Positions 13,401 through 25,230 of a DNA stretch of 64,000 bases are shown one piece after another; the first letter of the stretch is position 1; the number at the start of each line of letters is the position of its first letter. Location of the stretch: assembly GCA_047967505.1 (NCBI GenBank), contig CM106538.1; one strand, written 5' to 3'. The DNA is from Dipteris shenzhenensis (Eukaryota > Polypodiophyta > Polypodiopsida > Gleicheniales). The position numbers and the translations under genes were made by a program. Under the pieces are notes generated by a model. It saw nothing but the letters and a program-made list of their open reading frames with translations. It did no database searches and was not told the origin of the DNA.

Positions 13401-14080
13401 TGGAAATGATCTCCCAAAAGTTTCGAAAGAAGGCCAGAGTCAAGCCATCTCCAACAGGACACTTCTGGGTCGAGAGGGCCTTAAGGGATTCCCAGAGCTC
13501 CTCATCTATGAAAGACTCCTCTAGACTACTGCACAACTCCCACGAGACTACCGTCAGAGTGGTCCCAAACTAACTCATAAGCCATAAGCCAAGTTGGAGT
13601 CACCCTCTCCACCTGAAAGAGTTGGCTATCGCAAACCATGGTGAAGTCTAGAATCTCCTTTGGATTGGTGTGGATAACTCCCTGCAAATCCTATAATCAT
13701 TGTAACTATGTGCTTGCCGATCGATGGGCTAGTGGTTGAAAAGAACTGCTTCATCATCCTATCCCTATTGTACCCAACGGGCTCAAGTGGAGTGGTAGGA
13801 GAACTTAGCCCACCGAACCTCCATGTCCTGGAGCTCAAGGCGCATGCTCTTATATCTATCACTAAGCCACTGGGATCCTGGATCCTATTCCTTGAGCCTC
13901 TCTATGGAGGTGAGGTCTTGTTGCAGTGCATGCACCCTCCTCCATCTAAGGGTGTGAGATTGCAACTCCTCACCGCTCCTCTAAATCGCATCTACCACCC
14001 ACAAAGCCTAGCCCTCACAAGGTGCTGACTCTAGCTACTACCAAATCTCTGCCATAACCTGTTGAATCTCCTCATCCTAA

Positions 14081-14290
14081 AGGAGGTCCTCTAGAATGTG
14101 GACCCCCTTTTAGGGAAGACCTCGACAGGGCTAGTCCTCATCCTACAAGAGGTCCTCTAGAATGTGGACCTCCTTTTGGGGAAGACCTTGGAGGGGCTGG
14201 TCCTCATACTATAGGAGGTTGAGGACCATAGGAGGTCCTCTAGAATGTCGAGCCCCTTTTGGGGAAGACCTTGGCAGGGCTGCTCTAGGT
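14081..14290. repeat. Three imperfect tandem copies, ~66 and ~83 bp spacing
   Basis: The block GGTCCTCTAGAATGT, followed by a GGGGAAGACC segment and CAGGGCT, starts near 14085, 14151 and 14234. The third copy is offset by extra bases. It lies where the LINE endonuclease should be and helps explain why that domain cannot be read. Confidence 0.8.
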
Positions 14291-14442
14291 AGAGTACTAC
14301 TTGAGAGTGGTCTAGCATCATGGTGCCTGCTAGAATCCCTGTAGATCTACCTTTGTGGAATGCCTAGTTCCCAATGTAGAAACAATCTAGCCTCTTAAGC
14401 AATCCATCATGTCTACTCTAGCCAAATGAGAAGAGGAGGCTA

Positions 14443-15300
14443 CTAGGTATCTACTGAACTCTGGATCTCTTCGTGGGTCTCTACCAGTGATCGTGAAGAT
14501 GGACTATTCCCATGTGCTCCGTGGTATCTCAGAGGAGGCATGACCTTGCTTGTCCACCCTAAACTCCAAGTTGTTGAAGTCTCCTCCAATAGTTGCTCCT
14601 CTATGTGTGCCTCTTGAAATGCTCTCTCTCTCTCTCTCTCTCTTTCCCTATGTCTAGCCGATTGCCTGTGGCATGTTCTAGCCGGTTTGCTAGGCTTCTT
14701 TTTCTTTTTTACATAGGTCCACTCTCCCTCTAATGGTATCACCCAGGGGGTTTGAGACTCCTACTGCTCCTGTCTGAGGGGGTGCTGGGCCCTGGCCTGC
14801 TGACTCTTTTTGCCCTGCGGGGTTGGGGGGAGGAGCCCAATCTTAGCCATGAGGGTAGTCTCTAGCTAAATGACCTATTTGTCTGCAACAATGAAGACAT
14901 TGGCTTGGTAAACTCTTTGATAATGTGTACCCCCCTCAAGGGTCTTGAGGAGGATCAACTATGGGAGGGATTATAGGCCCTCAACCACCAGTCTAATCTT
15001 GGGGACCCCATTATCTACTACCACTGATGCTGTCGAATCTGGCAAGGACTCCATCATTATGCCAAATCTTTACCAATGGAGGGGAGGATGGCTTTGTATT
15101 CCTTTGGGAGCCCCAAGAAGCAGAGCATCATTGTCTGGTAATCAGGGAACATGGTGTGTCGTGTCCATGCCCTCCATTGTAAAGCCATGCTAGCAAGGGA
15201 AGAGGTACACCAAATATGGGCCAAGCACGAAGGGGATATGCTCCACAAGTGTCAAGGAAATAGTAGGGGAGCTCAATTGGATGAGGAAGATGCCTCTTCC
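14443..15300 (-). pseudogene. ORF1 (gag-like, DUF4283-type) of the minus-strand LINE
   Basis: The minus strand yields fragments resembling the plant L1 ORF1 protein: FLGLPKEYKAILPSIGKDLA (15110-15060), GVPKIRLVVEGL (about 15010), and LEGGTHYQRVYQANVFIVADK (about 14950-14880). The last is where the family usually has a CxxC zinc knuckle. Downstream is a basic tail with a run of lysines and RE repeats (14740-14600). The zinc-knuckle cysteines seem lost. The protein would bind LINE RNA. It is fragmentary, with stops between segments. Confidence 0.5.
14622..14644. repeat. (CT)n microsatellite
   Basis: An uninterrupted CT dinucleotide run of about 11 units lies inside the LINE ORF1 remnant, where the minus strand reads it as an Arg-Glu repeat. 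Confidence 0.95.
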
Positions 15301-15539
15301 ATAGATGGTAACCTTCTGAATGTGGGGAGTATGTCTTCTAGATGGGCATAAAATTTACATTTTTTATTGGGGATATCAAGGCGGTCTTCCACATGGAGCA
15401 GCCACTTGGATTCTAGATCCAAGTTGACAATGTAAACTACGAATGATATTTTATGGGCTAAAATAGGCCCCAAGGGCATGGTACTAGAGGATCAATTATT
15501 ACTTTATAGGATAATTGGTCTAATCTAAAGTTTGTTGTA

Positions 15540-16440
15540 TTAAATGTGTATCTTCATTCAGAGGGGAATAGTAAATTGATCAAATTGATGATGATCCTAT
15601 GCATGGATATAGTCATAATGAGGGACTATGAAGAGAAGCTTGAAGACATGAAGACTATATTAAAGATATGATTGACCTTGGTTCACCTCATTAGTTTCTT
15701 GGCATCAAATTTTGGCAACAGCAAGGTGACACACTCATCTTGTAGGAGAAATACTACTTGGAGATATTGAAGCAATTTAGAATGGAGGATTGCAATGTTG
15801 TAGTCACACGAAAGGAGGTCAAAGTGAAGTTGAGAATTAAATATGCTACTCACCAACTAGGTAGACTCAACCCATTCTTAACAATTGGTTGTGAGTCTAT
15901 TGTATATGGCAAATACATGAGCCAAAATTACATTTCCTATAGGATTATTCTATTAGGTTGCATCTACATCTACATCAAAGATGACACATTGGATTATTCT
16001 ATTAGTTTGCATCTACATCTACATCAAAGGTGACACATTGGAAGGCTTACCTTTATGTGCTTCAATATTGGAATCAGCTACCAAGTGAAGTCAGCTTCCA
16101 TGGATATTGTGATTTTGACTTGCCCAAAGATGTGGTCATGTGGCAATCTACTTCACATATTGCTTTGCTCTAGGAACTAGGGCCATATCGTGGCTTAGTA
16201 AGAAATAATCTATTGTGGCTCCATCTTTGACCAAAGTAGAGTATCCCTTAGCATGTATGGTATCAATTGAGTCTTTATGGCTCAATTGGGACTACTATGA
16301 CAATAAAAGTTGCATAGCAATCATGAAGAGCTCGGTATTCCATGCTAGGAGACAAAACATATTGATGTTCATTACCAGTGTGCACTGAGTGATGGACAAA
16401 GGGGATTGTAACAGCTTTATTTGGGATGCAATCAATTTCT
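15540..16440 (+). pseudogene. Ty1/copia RT C-terminus and RNase H remnant
   Basis: Plus-strand fragments in shifting frames match the end of copia reverse transcriptase: DLGSPH then FLGIKFW, EKYYLEILKQFRMEDCN. They continue into the copia RNase H (about 16060-16400). There the block around GYCDFDLPKDVVMWQSTSH corresponds to the family's GYxDxDWAGD...RRSTSG, followed by FALGTRAISWLSKK and SIVAPSLTKVEY. Stops and a 49 bp internal duplication (15942-16039) show it is inactive. The rest of the element was not found; the start may be truncated by the neighbouring LINE. Confidence 0.75.
15942..16039 (+). repeat. Two-copy tandem duplication, 49 bp period, in copia remnant
   Basis: The copies 15942-15990 and 15991-16039 begin GGATTATTCTATTAG and end ATGACACATT or GTGACACATT. 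They differ at about two positions. 49 is not a multiple of three, so the duplication shifts the RNase H frame. Confidence 0.9.
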
Positions 16441-16999
16441 AAAATTTTTGGAGGTTACAATTGCTATCCATGTCATAATTGTGGCATGCATCCTACTTCC
16501 AACCTCTATGGTGACTACTTAAGTGTTTCTAAGTGAATTAAAGTCATTGAAAGTGGTCTAAATTGCACCCCAGATATAGGCCTCATAGGCTAAACCTAGC
16601 CATAAGGGGTGAACATATGTATATGGGCCAAATTAGTTTGTAGTACATGTTCTTGTGCACTCACCACTCTATCACTCTCTCCATCTCCTCCAATAAGGTT
16701 TTAGAGACTATAAGGTCCTCCTACTCCTTGCATGAGTTCAAACACTCCCTTTGAGGCATCTTCATAGGGTGTATAGCTATTTGTCTAGATCTCCTCCTCC
16801 TTTTTGAATTTAGTTCATAAAGCTCAAGGATATGTTTTTTGGAGCTAGAATAATCATCTTTGTTTTTACTTGTCATGTGTTTAGAAGCTAAAAATTACAT
16901 ATCTTTATAAAGCATATTGGAAGGGTTACACCCTTTGTATTGGGTAATTTTTATAATTTAAAGCTATTTTAAAATTTCCTACATATAAGGCATCAAGAT

Positions 17000-17059
17000 G
17001 ATGCATCTATGAGCAAGGATTCTTACTATGATGCATCTATGAGCAAGGATTCTTACTTG
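17000..17059. repeat. Two-copy tandem duplication, 30 bp period
   Basis: GATGCATCTATGAGCAAGG with its following TTCTTACT is present twice back to back, almost identical over 30 bases. Confidence 0.95.
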
Positions 17060-17476
17060 TCTTGTATTCCTCACATTGTCACAAATGCTTGGTGCAATGT
17101 TGGCCTTAAAAAGTTATCTTATTGTTTTCTATATTTGAAATAGTAAAGCTATGCTTTCTATATAACATTGTTTATACCATAGGATTTTGAAACAAAATAG
17201 ATATTAATTTTAAAAACTACATAAATTTGGATTGTTTTCTCTCATAATCATGTTTACAATATAGGTTTCATTTTTCTTCACACTTCAAAAAGCCTCCACC
17301 CTAGAAGGGTTGTCCACCATATAGCCAATCCATGGAAAATGGCCTCGATAAAAAAAAAAGGACCCCATGTCTTGGATTCTCTATGAATGGTGTCAATCCC
17401 TTTGATCTTCAATCCACATCTTGGTCTACATGGCTAGTGATAGTTGTGAGATACAAAACTTCTTTGTGGGTCATTA

Positions 17477-17478
17477 TG

Positions 17479-17513
<35 letters not shown>
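17477..17513. repeat. (TA)n microsatellite
   Basis: A run of about 16 TA units is flanked by TGTATG and TATGCATACACA. Confidence 0.95.
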
Positions 17514-17516
<3 letters not shown>

Positions 17517-19489
17517 TACACATAGTAAATAGGGGAAATCTCATGCTAGTCCTCATACTACCAAGCAAGCACAAGGTGGACATACTACACTATTGGTAGA
17601 TGAGATTTGAACTTTGTGGCATGTCTCTTAGGTGTATAATATATCATGACCGATTGGTGACAAGACTCAATGTTATGAGGCGCGTTATTGTAGACCATGC
17701 CTGACTATCTTGGGCTGCATGGCCATGCACCTCTAGTAGTGTAATGATATTAATGCTTACCCATTTTGTCTAGAAAATTTGGAGAGTTGCCATTCCAAGC
17801 ATCTTGGAACAATGTTTTATGAAAACCATAAAAATGATATTCTTAATGGATCATCTTTTTCACATAATGCAAGTTTGGTAGGTCTAAAATTAACAGCCTT
17901 CAAAGATAGGAAATGAGTAGGAAATTGACTAGTTGAGTCAATGGGCATGTAACAACTATCTATTTTGTATACTTTTTCTTATTGGATCATATGCACAAAT
18001 TTAATAATGTTTCTTGAATCTTGTGGAGTCGTGTGATAGGTGATGGGGACACTTGAAATCAATGAGAGGACTTGAGGGTCATTGGAAGAAGGAGGATTAG
18101 GTGGCCAATAGATGTAAATGGGGAGGTGAAGTTGATTGAGGCAGCATCGAGTTTTACTCCAATGAAAATAAGGTATGTCAAAAGTGTGATTGGGAGAAAC
18201 CCCAATAGACTCATGTATCTTTGAAGGTCAAATAGAAAATTAACTAGTCTAAAGCTACATGGTTGGCACAAGATGTCGCAAGCAATTGTAATTTATTTGG
18301 CTATCATATTATAAATTTATACATCTCAATAATATCCCATTGCACACATGTTAATACATTGCATGCCCTATTATATGTTGTTCCAATAGCATTATGGGTT
18401 ACTTATTGAGGTTAGGAATGCTATCAACAAGCCCACCTACAAGCTATGCTCTTATGTGAGATATTTAGGAAAAACATGTTGCATAATTGAAGTTGCATGT
18501 GTTTTTTCCATATGGATCATTACATTTCTAAATGTCTTGAGAAAATATAGGTATATTTTTCAAAGAATATTGCAAAGTCATCAATCAAGCCAATGCAAAT
18601 TTATGCCATATGTTTGATTGAGAAGGAATTTCCAACAAGCACTCTAGATATTCAACTATATCGAGTGGATAAACTTGCATACATAAGAGCTATGTAGTAG
18701 AGTTATTGGATGTTGGTCTTGGATCTTTTCATTAATGTTTTGAAAGGGTTAATGAGGCAAAAGCAAGTAGAAGGCATCATAGTACAAGGTTGATTGGTGT
18801 AAGAATCAATGTTCTATGTCATGGAGTTTCTAGTGCAATTGAGTCCATTCATCCCTCAAAGATTCAACAATAAGAATTATTTAACAATCAAAAGGGAGTG
18901 GTAAAAAGGAGGGGTAGGAGAAAAGGGATGAGTGCTGCATTAGAGTTAATTAAAAGGCAAAGATGCTTTCAAGTCTCTATTATTGAGAGGGAATGGATTG
19001 AAAGATCGAAAGATGCAAGAAGTAATGAGAGAGTAGTAGTAGATCTTTTTGAAGAAGCAATACAGACAAACCATAACGAAATGAATTTTCTTCATTATAG
19101 CAAATTCGATGGCATAAGGCTCAAAGATTCAATCAATGAGGCTTGTCCAAGGGGGGAGTCAAAGTTGCAATCTTCACATGAAATCTCATGCTTTTATGGT
19201 ACTTAATGATGAGAAGCTTAAATTATCATCCACAATCTAAAAATACTACTAGTCCAGTCATCCACTTATTATGAGAAGCTTAAAGTTTCATCCACTATCT
19301 AAGATACTAATGGAGTCATGAAAAGAATTCTCCCAAGAGTCACTCAAATAGCTATTAAACAAGTAGGATTATCTTGGGGAAAGTCATGGAAGACTTTGCC
19401 CAAGAGAGTTGAGCAATTGCAAGGGATGCTTAAAGGGAACCTCAAAGAGTTGTCAATGAACTGGATTACGTTGGAATGATACAAGATGC

Positions 19490-19700
19490 GTAAAGGGACT
19501 TCACCCAATGATCTTGAGTTTGTTGATCACATATAGGCAGTTGGGTGTTCCTCTCAATGTGTTGTAAGCATTGAGAGCCATGCATTACTGATGACTTTTA
19601 GCAGCAGTGGTATTGGATTTCCATGGATTTGTGCATTATAGAGTTTTTGTATTTCCTCATAAATTTTGAAGATGGTGGCAACTTGAGTGTTGTGTGTAGA
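19490..19700. repeat. Dispersed repeat, copy 1 (copy 2 in mannosidase intron 1)
   Basis: About 200 bases here align by eye with 32635-32836 on the same strand. Shared words include TTGATCACATA/GTTGATCACGTA, GTTCCTCTCAAT, CTGATGACTTT, GGTATTGGATTTCCAT/GGTATCGGTTTTCCAT and TGGCAACTTGAG/CAGCAACTTGAG. The copy here has many C-to-T and G-to-A differences relative to the intron copy, as expected for methylation-driven decay. Its nature is unknown. Confidence 0.7.
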
Positions 19701-19768
19701 CAAGTTCAAGTAATTGTAAGAAAAGGCTCAAATGGGTTCTTGGCCATTGACTCGGCCAAAATTTGGGA

Positions 19769-19900
19769 TGATCTTATAGATACATTTTTTCTATCTGATC
19801 ATTGCACGTAGGTACATCTTGTAAGTAGGTACATCATGATATATCATCTTATAGATACATTTTTTGTACCTCATCATTGTAAGTAGGTACATTATGTTGT
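19769..19900. repeat. Two-copy tandem duplication, ~77 bp period
   Basis: ATCTTATAGATACATTTTTT, followed by a GATCATTG or CATCATTG block and GTAGGTACAT, occurs at about 19769 and 19846. GTAGGTACAT is also repeated a third time in between. Confidence 0.8.
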
Positions 19901-22300
19901 TGCCACAATGTTCAGTCTCATAAAATATTCTTGTTGAATAGTTTGGATCATAGAAATCTAGATTGCAGATGCGCTCTACCACAAAAATGTTAATAGGTTA
20001 TTTTCCAAAAGAGGATTTCTTGGACACAAAACCATGATATTTGAGTCAATTGGAAGCAGCATGTCTTTGAAGATGTCGAGGTCAAGGAAGAGAGGCAAAA
20101 TGTCATAGTAGATGCTATAGAAGCAAGCGCTTTTGATTGTCCCCCATATCTCATTGAGCTAGTAGTACAACCTTGTTTAAGCTCCTTAGATCATTACATC
20201 AACCTCGATGTGGGGAATCTAGTGCAAAAGGACATCAAATAGTTACCAAAATATGAACATGATGGTGCCGATGTGTTGTTAGAGAATCTTGATTGTTGGT
20301 AGTGATTGAATATGCACACTTATTTGTTATGTCATACCACGTGATGTACTTGCCTTTCAAGACTTCATTCATAAGTGTAATTATAGTGTAAATCTCCATG
20401 TATGCATCTTCTCTCCCACATCTTTAAGTAGAGCACCATTTGTTATAGCTAGCTTTGTTTTATTTATGAATTTCACTTTGTTTGTATCTACTAGACTATG
20501 ATATGATATAGCTAGCTTTGGAAATGAGCCCTTTCAAAGTTATTGCCTTCACTTAGTTTAAACTTTAAGGGACATAGTATTATCTTCAAATGTATGTTTT
20601 ATCCACTCTATCTAGTGTTGTGTCCATCTTTTCCTCCACTTTTGTCTTCATAGTCACCTTGCATCATTTGTTGGAGGTCACACACCATGTGCATGTAATA
20701 ATTTTGGTAGTACACTATGAAAATTGACAGTGTACCATATCAAAGCAAGGTAGGCAAGCAGCAGTGTTCATTTTAACATAATATTAATTCTTATATTATT
20801 AATGGTAATATTATTGCTTGCTTCCAAAAAAAATCGATGCTTATATTGACTAAGTATTTTCTAGAGGACCTCGGTTTCATCCAAAAAATCTTCCCCAATT
20901 TGGTGGAAGCGGATCATGAATGAGATGCTTCTTGAGGCATACTTTATTTGCAACAAGACACTCTCTATGATTGAGGGATACTAGTTGAATTTGAGAGGGA
21001 GCTGAAGAGTAAGCCTCATATGCCTATTACTATAACATTTTAAAAGATGTTTGATTTAAGGCATGGGGACACATAGAGAATGTTACAAGGAACACCACTT
21101 CTTCCCTAGGAAAGAGGGTAGTAACATCTTTGATACTAAAGTGCATTATTGACTCACTAAACGAGGTAAAGTCACATCCGAGTGCTCAGACAAAGAGCCC
21201 ATTGCGAACACCGATAGCAAGACAAGAACGGAGAGCACGTTGCCTTAAGCAACATAGTGAGGAGCACCCAATTTTAAAGCACAACATGGAAGAACATGCT
21301 GTGTCTAAGCATTTGGCTAGAGATAGTGAGGTTGTCTCCACATAGGCCATCTCTGAATAAATAGACCTCTTTTCTACACAAATTATGATTATCTTTTTAA
21401 AATTCAATTAAAAAAAGGCACTACAAACCAGCATTAAAAAGGGGGGGAGATAGTAGTAATGTCTCTCAATATGGTTAGTCTAATGTATGATGCAAATTAT
21501 AATCTATACCAATTTAAAAATTGTTACCTCTTGGAGAGCTTTTGTTGGATTCATAGTAGTAGTATTGTGGTGTATGAGTAGTGGTACATATGCAAGGGGA
21601 AATGACACGAAATGAAATTTACATCATGGTGCAAAGAGAACCCCACCTTTGAAAATCCATTCCTATAAAAGCAAATAGTGACACATTGAATATCGCATTG
21701 ATGGGCTTCAAATCATTCCTAGAGCACTATGGAGATTACTAATAAAGCATTTTCTCATGAGGTTTCCACTTTTGGTATGATTCACTGACATGTTAACTTG
21801 GTAATAGGGGGAGGGAGATTCAAATTCTCATATCAATTGAACAGTGGTGCTCGTGTCCATCAGGTAGTAGGAATTCAAGTTGCACACATGTTGGGGAGTG
21901 ATGAAAAGTATACAACCTGGGAAAACCCATAGATAGCTATTTGACATATATTTGAAATGGAGATTGAAGGATTAGGATCTACAAAGCAAGATATGCCCTC
22001 ACGATCCTCTTGCTAGGCTCATATGCAGGGGGATGAAACTAATGATTGCATTAATGTTTACTACCTTGGCCCATAGGGGGGATTGAATCACAAACTGACC
22101 CATTGGTCCACTTGAAACATACATGTATTACTTTGCAAAGATGAACATAGGTATTGCATGGAAGTAGAAGCATGGGTGTTTCTACGTGACTTTGTTTAGG
22201 GGTTGGTGCTGTGGGATAGAATTCATTGGCCTAAAATGGAAGGAGGGGAAAATAAAGAGGAAATAAGGGGGAAAACATGAATGAGAGAAGAAATGCATTA

Positions 22301-22699
22301 AAGAAACTAAAAATTACACACCACACCTAAATAATACATTATTAATAATAATTACGAAGGCTTTTGCATTGACTACACTCATAGACCCATTTTAGGAGCA
22401 TTTTAGTAGTGCTAGTTGTCATGACGTGTTCACATGGATAAGTTTGAAAGAATTGCTTATGTAATCCTTTCACAACTTTGCTATTTACACAAGACGCCAA
22501 GTCTGGAAGCCACATTTTACAACATTTTCCTTCATTGTTGGCACATAAAAACAATCATTTGAGAACCAATAAAAACAAGCCATATTTATTTTTCATTGTT
22601 GATGCATTTGTGATGGAATATGCCATGCAAAAATGCACTATTCTAAGATAAATACGAGTCTGTGTGTTGACCAGCACGAGACCATCATGGTTGTTTCTT
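22301..22699 (-). other. Helitron 3' portion, unreadable
   Basis: This is where the C-terminal half of the Pif1-like helicase (motifs IV-VI) should follow. The minus strand gives only short frames, such as one with a CxxC (ECSQCKS) at about 22370, that I cannot assign. Either the helicase is deleted here or it has decayed beyond recognition by eye. Confidence 0.4.
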
Positions 22700-23157
22700 T
22701 TGGGTGTTGCATGATGATCCAAGTCTTTTACTGGCTTGGCAAAAGTCATCGGAAAATAGCATGTTGACTCCACCGAACAATTTATCGTGGTTGTGCTTTA
22801 TTTCACGCATGCACATGTCTGTAGCGATGACAAAGGTGTTATACTCGACCATGGATATTTCATCGATCACCACCAATTTGACGTTCTTGTATAAGGCTAT
22901 CAAGGTCTGCAACTTCTCTACGAAGAGGGTTGTATATGCAGAAGCTAGTAAGGGCAAGTGCAAAGCAACATGGAGCATGCTACCATCTATCCCCCTCACT
23001 GCCTTTCTTGTGTAAGCTAACAACAAGGCTCTCGATAGCTCAGTGTTTGATGTTTGTTTGTGTGTGTATAGGCGCACCAAAGCTTGCACTACAAGCAACA
23101 TCATGTATGTTTTTCCCGATCCAGTGCCAGCAGAAAGAACCAACTGCAGCTCCTTGA
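22700..23157 (-). pseudogene. Helitron Pif1-like helicase, N-terminal motifs
   Basis: The minus strand encodes a Walker A motif GTGSGKT (residues about 6-12 of the frame starting at 23143), then LLAYTRKAV and a serine/threonine patch typical of Pif1 motif Ia. A Walker B-like VVIDEISM follows, then FGGVNMLFSDDFCQ, matching the Pif1 'GDFxQ' motif III with G changed to D. Only about 150 residues remain; motifs IV-VI are not seen. The helicase would unwind donor DNA during rolling-circle transposition. Recognition of the family is firm; activity is very unlikely. Confidence 0.85.
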
Positions 23158-23621
23158 TGGCTTTGTTCTTTTTTTGAGCAAGATGTCCTCTACTATTGCT
23201 CGTTGGCCTATGTTTAGCCGTCGGTACCTTTGGTAGAACTGGTCATTTGATAATATGTAGTCTGCATGGACCTCCCTGCACTGTGCTTGGCCGGTGTTGG
23301 CCTTGTTATGTAGCTCTTTGACATGTCAATGTTCACGCATATGGTTGTCGCGATTGCTATTGTTGTTGAAACTGCTTGCGGAGAGGAAGGGCATGCAAGA
23401 AGACATTTTTTCAAACTTTTTTTTAGCAGCCATGATGGTCTCCTTGTTTGCAGTGTACATGTCATGCCAAGTCAAAATTGTCCATCGAGCGTGTGCTCTT
23501 GCAACCCAAATGGCAAGTACAATAGGTAAAGATCTTGATAATGGTCCTCTAGGCTCGTGTTCTTGTTGTAATTGTTAAAGTGAATGATTTTGCTGTGCTT
23601 TCTCTCTTTTGTTTTGCCATT

Positions 23622-25230
23622 TTAAATGTTGAAAATGCTTGCAAACGTTGCTAGGCATGTGTCTTGTAGTGCGTGGTTGTGCTTGGTGTATTTCAAAATG
23701 ATGTCATCAAAAAAAAAGTTTGTATTGTCCGGGTCTAGCCTTTGCAAGTCCGAGCACCTCTTCAATAGTAGTGTCCTGTTTTTGGTAGAGTTTGTGTTGA
23801 TGTAAACAAACTCCCTTCTTGCGCTTATCAAGGGTAGTGATAAGCAAAGGTAAACAGCTTGCCGGGAGCTTATGTGCAAGGTATTGAGTATTGCGTTTCT
23901 GACACTCCTGATGCACTTGTTTGTAGGGACATTGTTTTTGAGGCTATGTGCGATTATAGCTTTGACTGCTATGTTTGTCTCTTTGTCAATTTTTGTTATG
24001 TAAACGAGGTGCAGTACGAGGTTGCACCATGTGGGTTCATCACAAATTGGATGTCGGTGCTTACTTGCTAGAGTTTTGAAATTGAAACATTGAAATGGTT
24101 TGTGTATATATCTTTGGGGCACCTTCTTAGGAACAACTGTCAAACTCAAGTGTAGTTGCTGTTTTTTCTACGAGCAATGCTAACACTTTTTGGTATGCTT
24201 GCACGTGTTTCTTGGTGTTGATTTGGCCTTGTAAAGGAAGCAGAATACGTGTTCGCTTAATGGGGAGTCATGGAAACCCAAACTGGCACTCTTTTCTCTT
24301 TTTCTTGCAGGTCTTCTGATGTGTTTGTGTCTGAGTGTCTCGCATGTGAAGTGGGAGTTCTTCGTTGTCTGTTGTGATTTGTTGGTCCATGAAATGTTCT
24401 ATTGTCTCGTTGGCACTTAGATCGTAAATCGGTGTGTCTTCCAACCATAGCAAGCCATGGTCATGCTGACTCCCCTTGTTTTGAAATTCAATGATGATGA
24501 CAAAGAAGTAGTCTTTCATGTCCTAGCGAAGAAAAGTCTTTAATGCCCAAAATTTATGCGCGTAGTATTGTGCAGTTGTTGCAAGATTGGACCTAATAAT
24601 GTCTTGGAGCTCTTGCACCACATTGTTGGTTGATTTATTATGTGGTTTATTCGCTAGCTCTCTCAAACATGAAACCAATAGCCCCCACCTTCGTTATGCT
24701 GCAGAAAATGTAATGAAGAAGGAAGGGGGCCCGAGCTACTGCAGCATTGCAAAAATGTTGCGTTTGAGCTTGTGTTTGTAGTCTACTGATGTCTGCAAAC
24801 AGACAGTCTTTGTAATGTATTTGGGATTTTAGGAGCTGCTCAATGTTAGTGTCGTGAAGGACGATTTGTGCTTGCAAATCGAACCCTTGCAGTTGTCCTT
24901 TCCGCATGCATACCCAACAAGATGAGAGCGCTTGCTAGACTAGGACCTTCATTGTCTTAAAGAAAAAGTTTTTGATAGAGACAGAGAACCGATGATCTTC
25001 GCTTCGTAGCTCCCACTTAACAATGTCTTGGTAAGTTTGATTGTAGATATATTGTACATTCTGCACTCACCATAAAACAGTGCGGGGAAACCAAGTTCCT
25101 CGCAATCCTTATCGTAAAAAAGGCTGAGTAGGGAGAATCCTTTGGATGGGGGAGCTACAAGGGTCTTGTCTTTGCAGTCTACCACTTGTTGGGCTGTGTA
25201 TATGCCGTGTGCAAATGTGTCTGTCACTTC
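23622..25230 (-). pseudogene. Helitron Rep (HUH/Y2) domain, broken
   Basis: Read 5' to 3' on the minus strand. 25227-24949 carries the Helitron_like_N start, with DCEELGFPALF (the family's aEELaFPtLFP). 24907-24647 is a helical segment. 24519-24268 has EFQNKGSQHDHGLLWL, the HUH histidine pair, followed by CKKKRKECQFGFP. After a decayed stretch, 24149-23622 carries the region just before the helicase, with SSRQAVYLCLSLPL and FVYINT. Near 23990-24025 the catalytic two-tyrosine motif is split between two frames. The domain nicks and rejoins DNA at Helitron ends. Confidence 0.8.

Larger units (their letters stand above)
10410..15500 (-). mobile_element. L1-type LINE, nearly full length, degraded
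   Basis: The element reads on the minus strand. The poly-A tail appears as a T-run at 10410-10418, so the 5' side is near 15500. From 5' to 3' it shows a gag-like ORF1 (about 15300-14443), an unreadable endonuclease region, RT (about 13400-12700), and zf-RVT (about 11150-11070, with CHYCS, then ILHYIWSC and VVRIW). The 3' ~1 kb closely matches the truncated LINE at 58675-59704 on the same strand, so both belong to one family. Many stops and frameshifts are present. No target duplication was found. Confidence 0.8.
16441..22300. other. No recognisable gene; old repeats
   Basis: Neither strand shows a protein family I can name. A 102-codon open frame at 18898-19206, rich in Arg/Lys/Glu, has no recognised domain and could be chance. 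The plus-strand stretch 18480-18900 and 19320-19500 is weakly protein-like (for example VEQLQGMLKGNLKELSMNW) but broken. Short tandem repeats and a segment shared with the mannosidase intron are listed separately. Confidence 0.4.

Noticed and set aside
18898-19206. 102-codon basic open frame as a host gene
   Set aside because: No recognised domain, no similar neighbour, and length close to chance expectation. Kept only as a remark.
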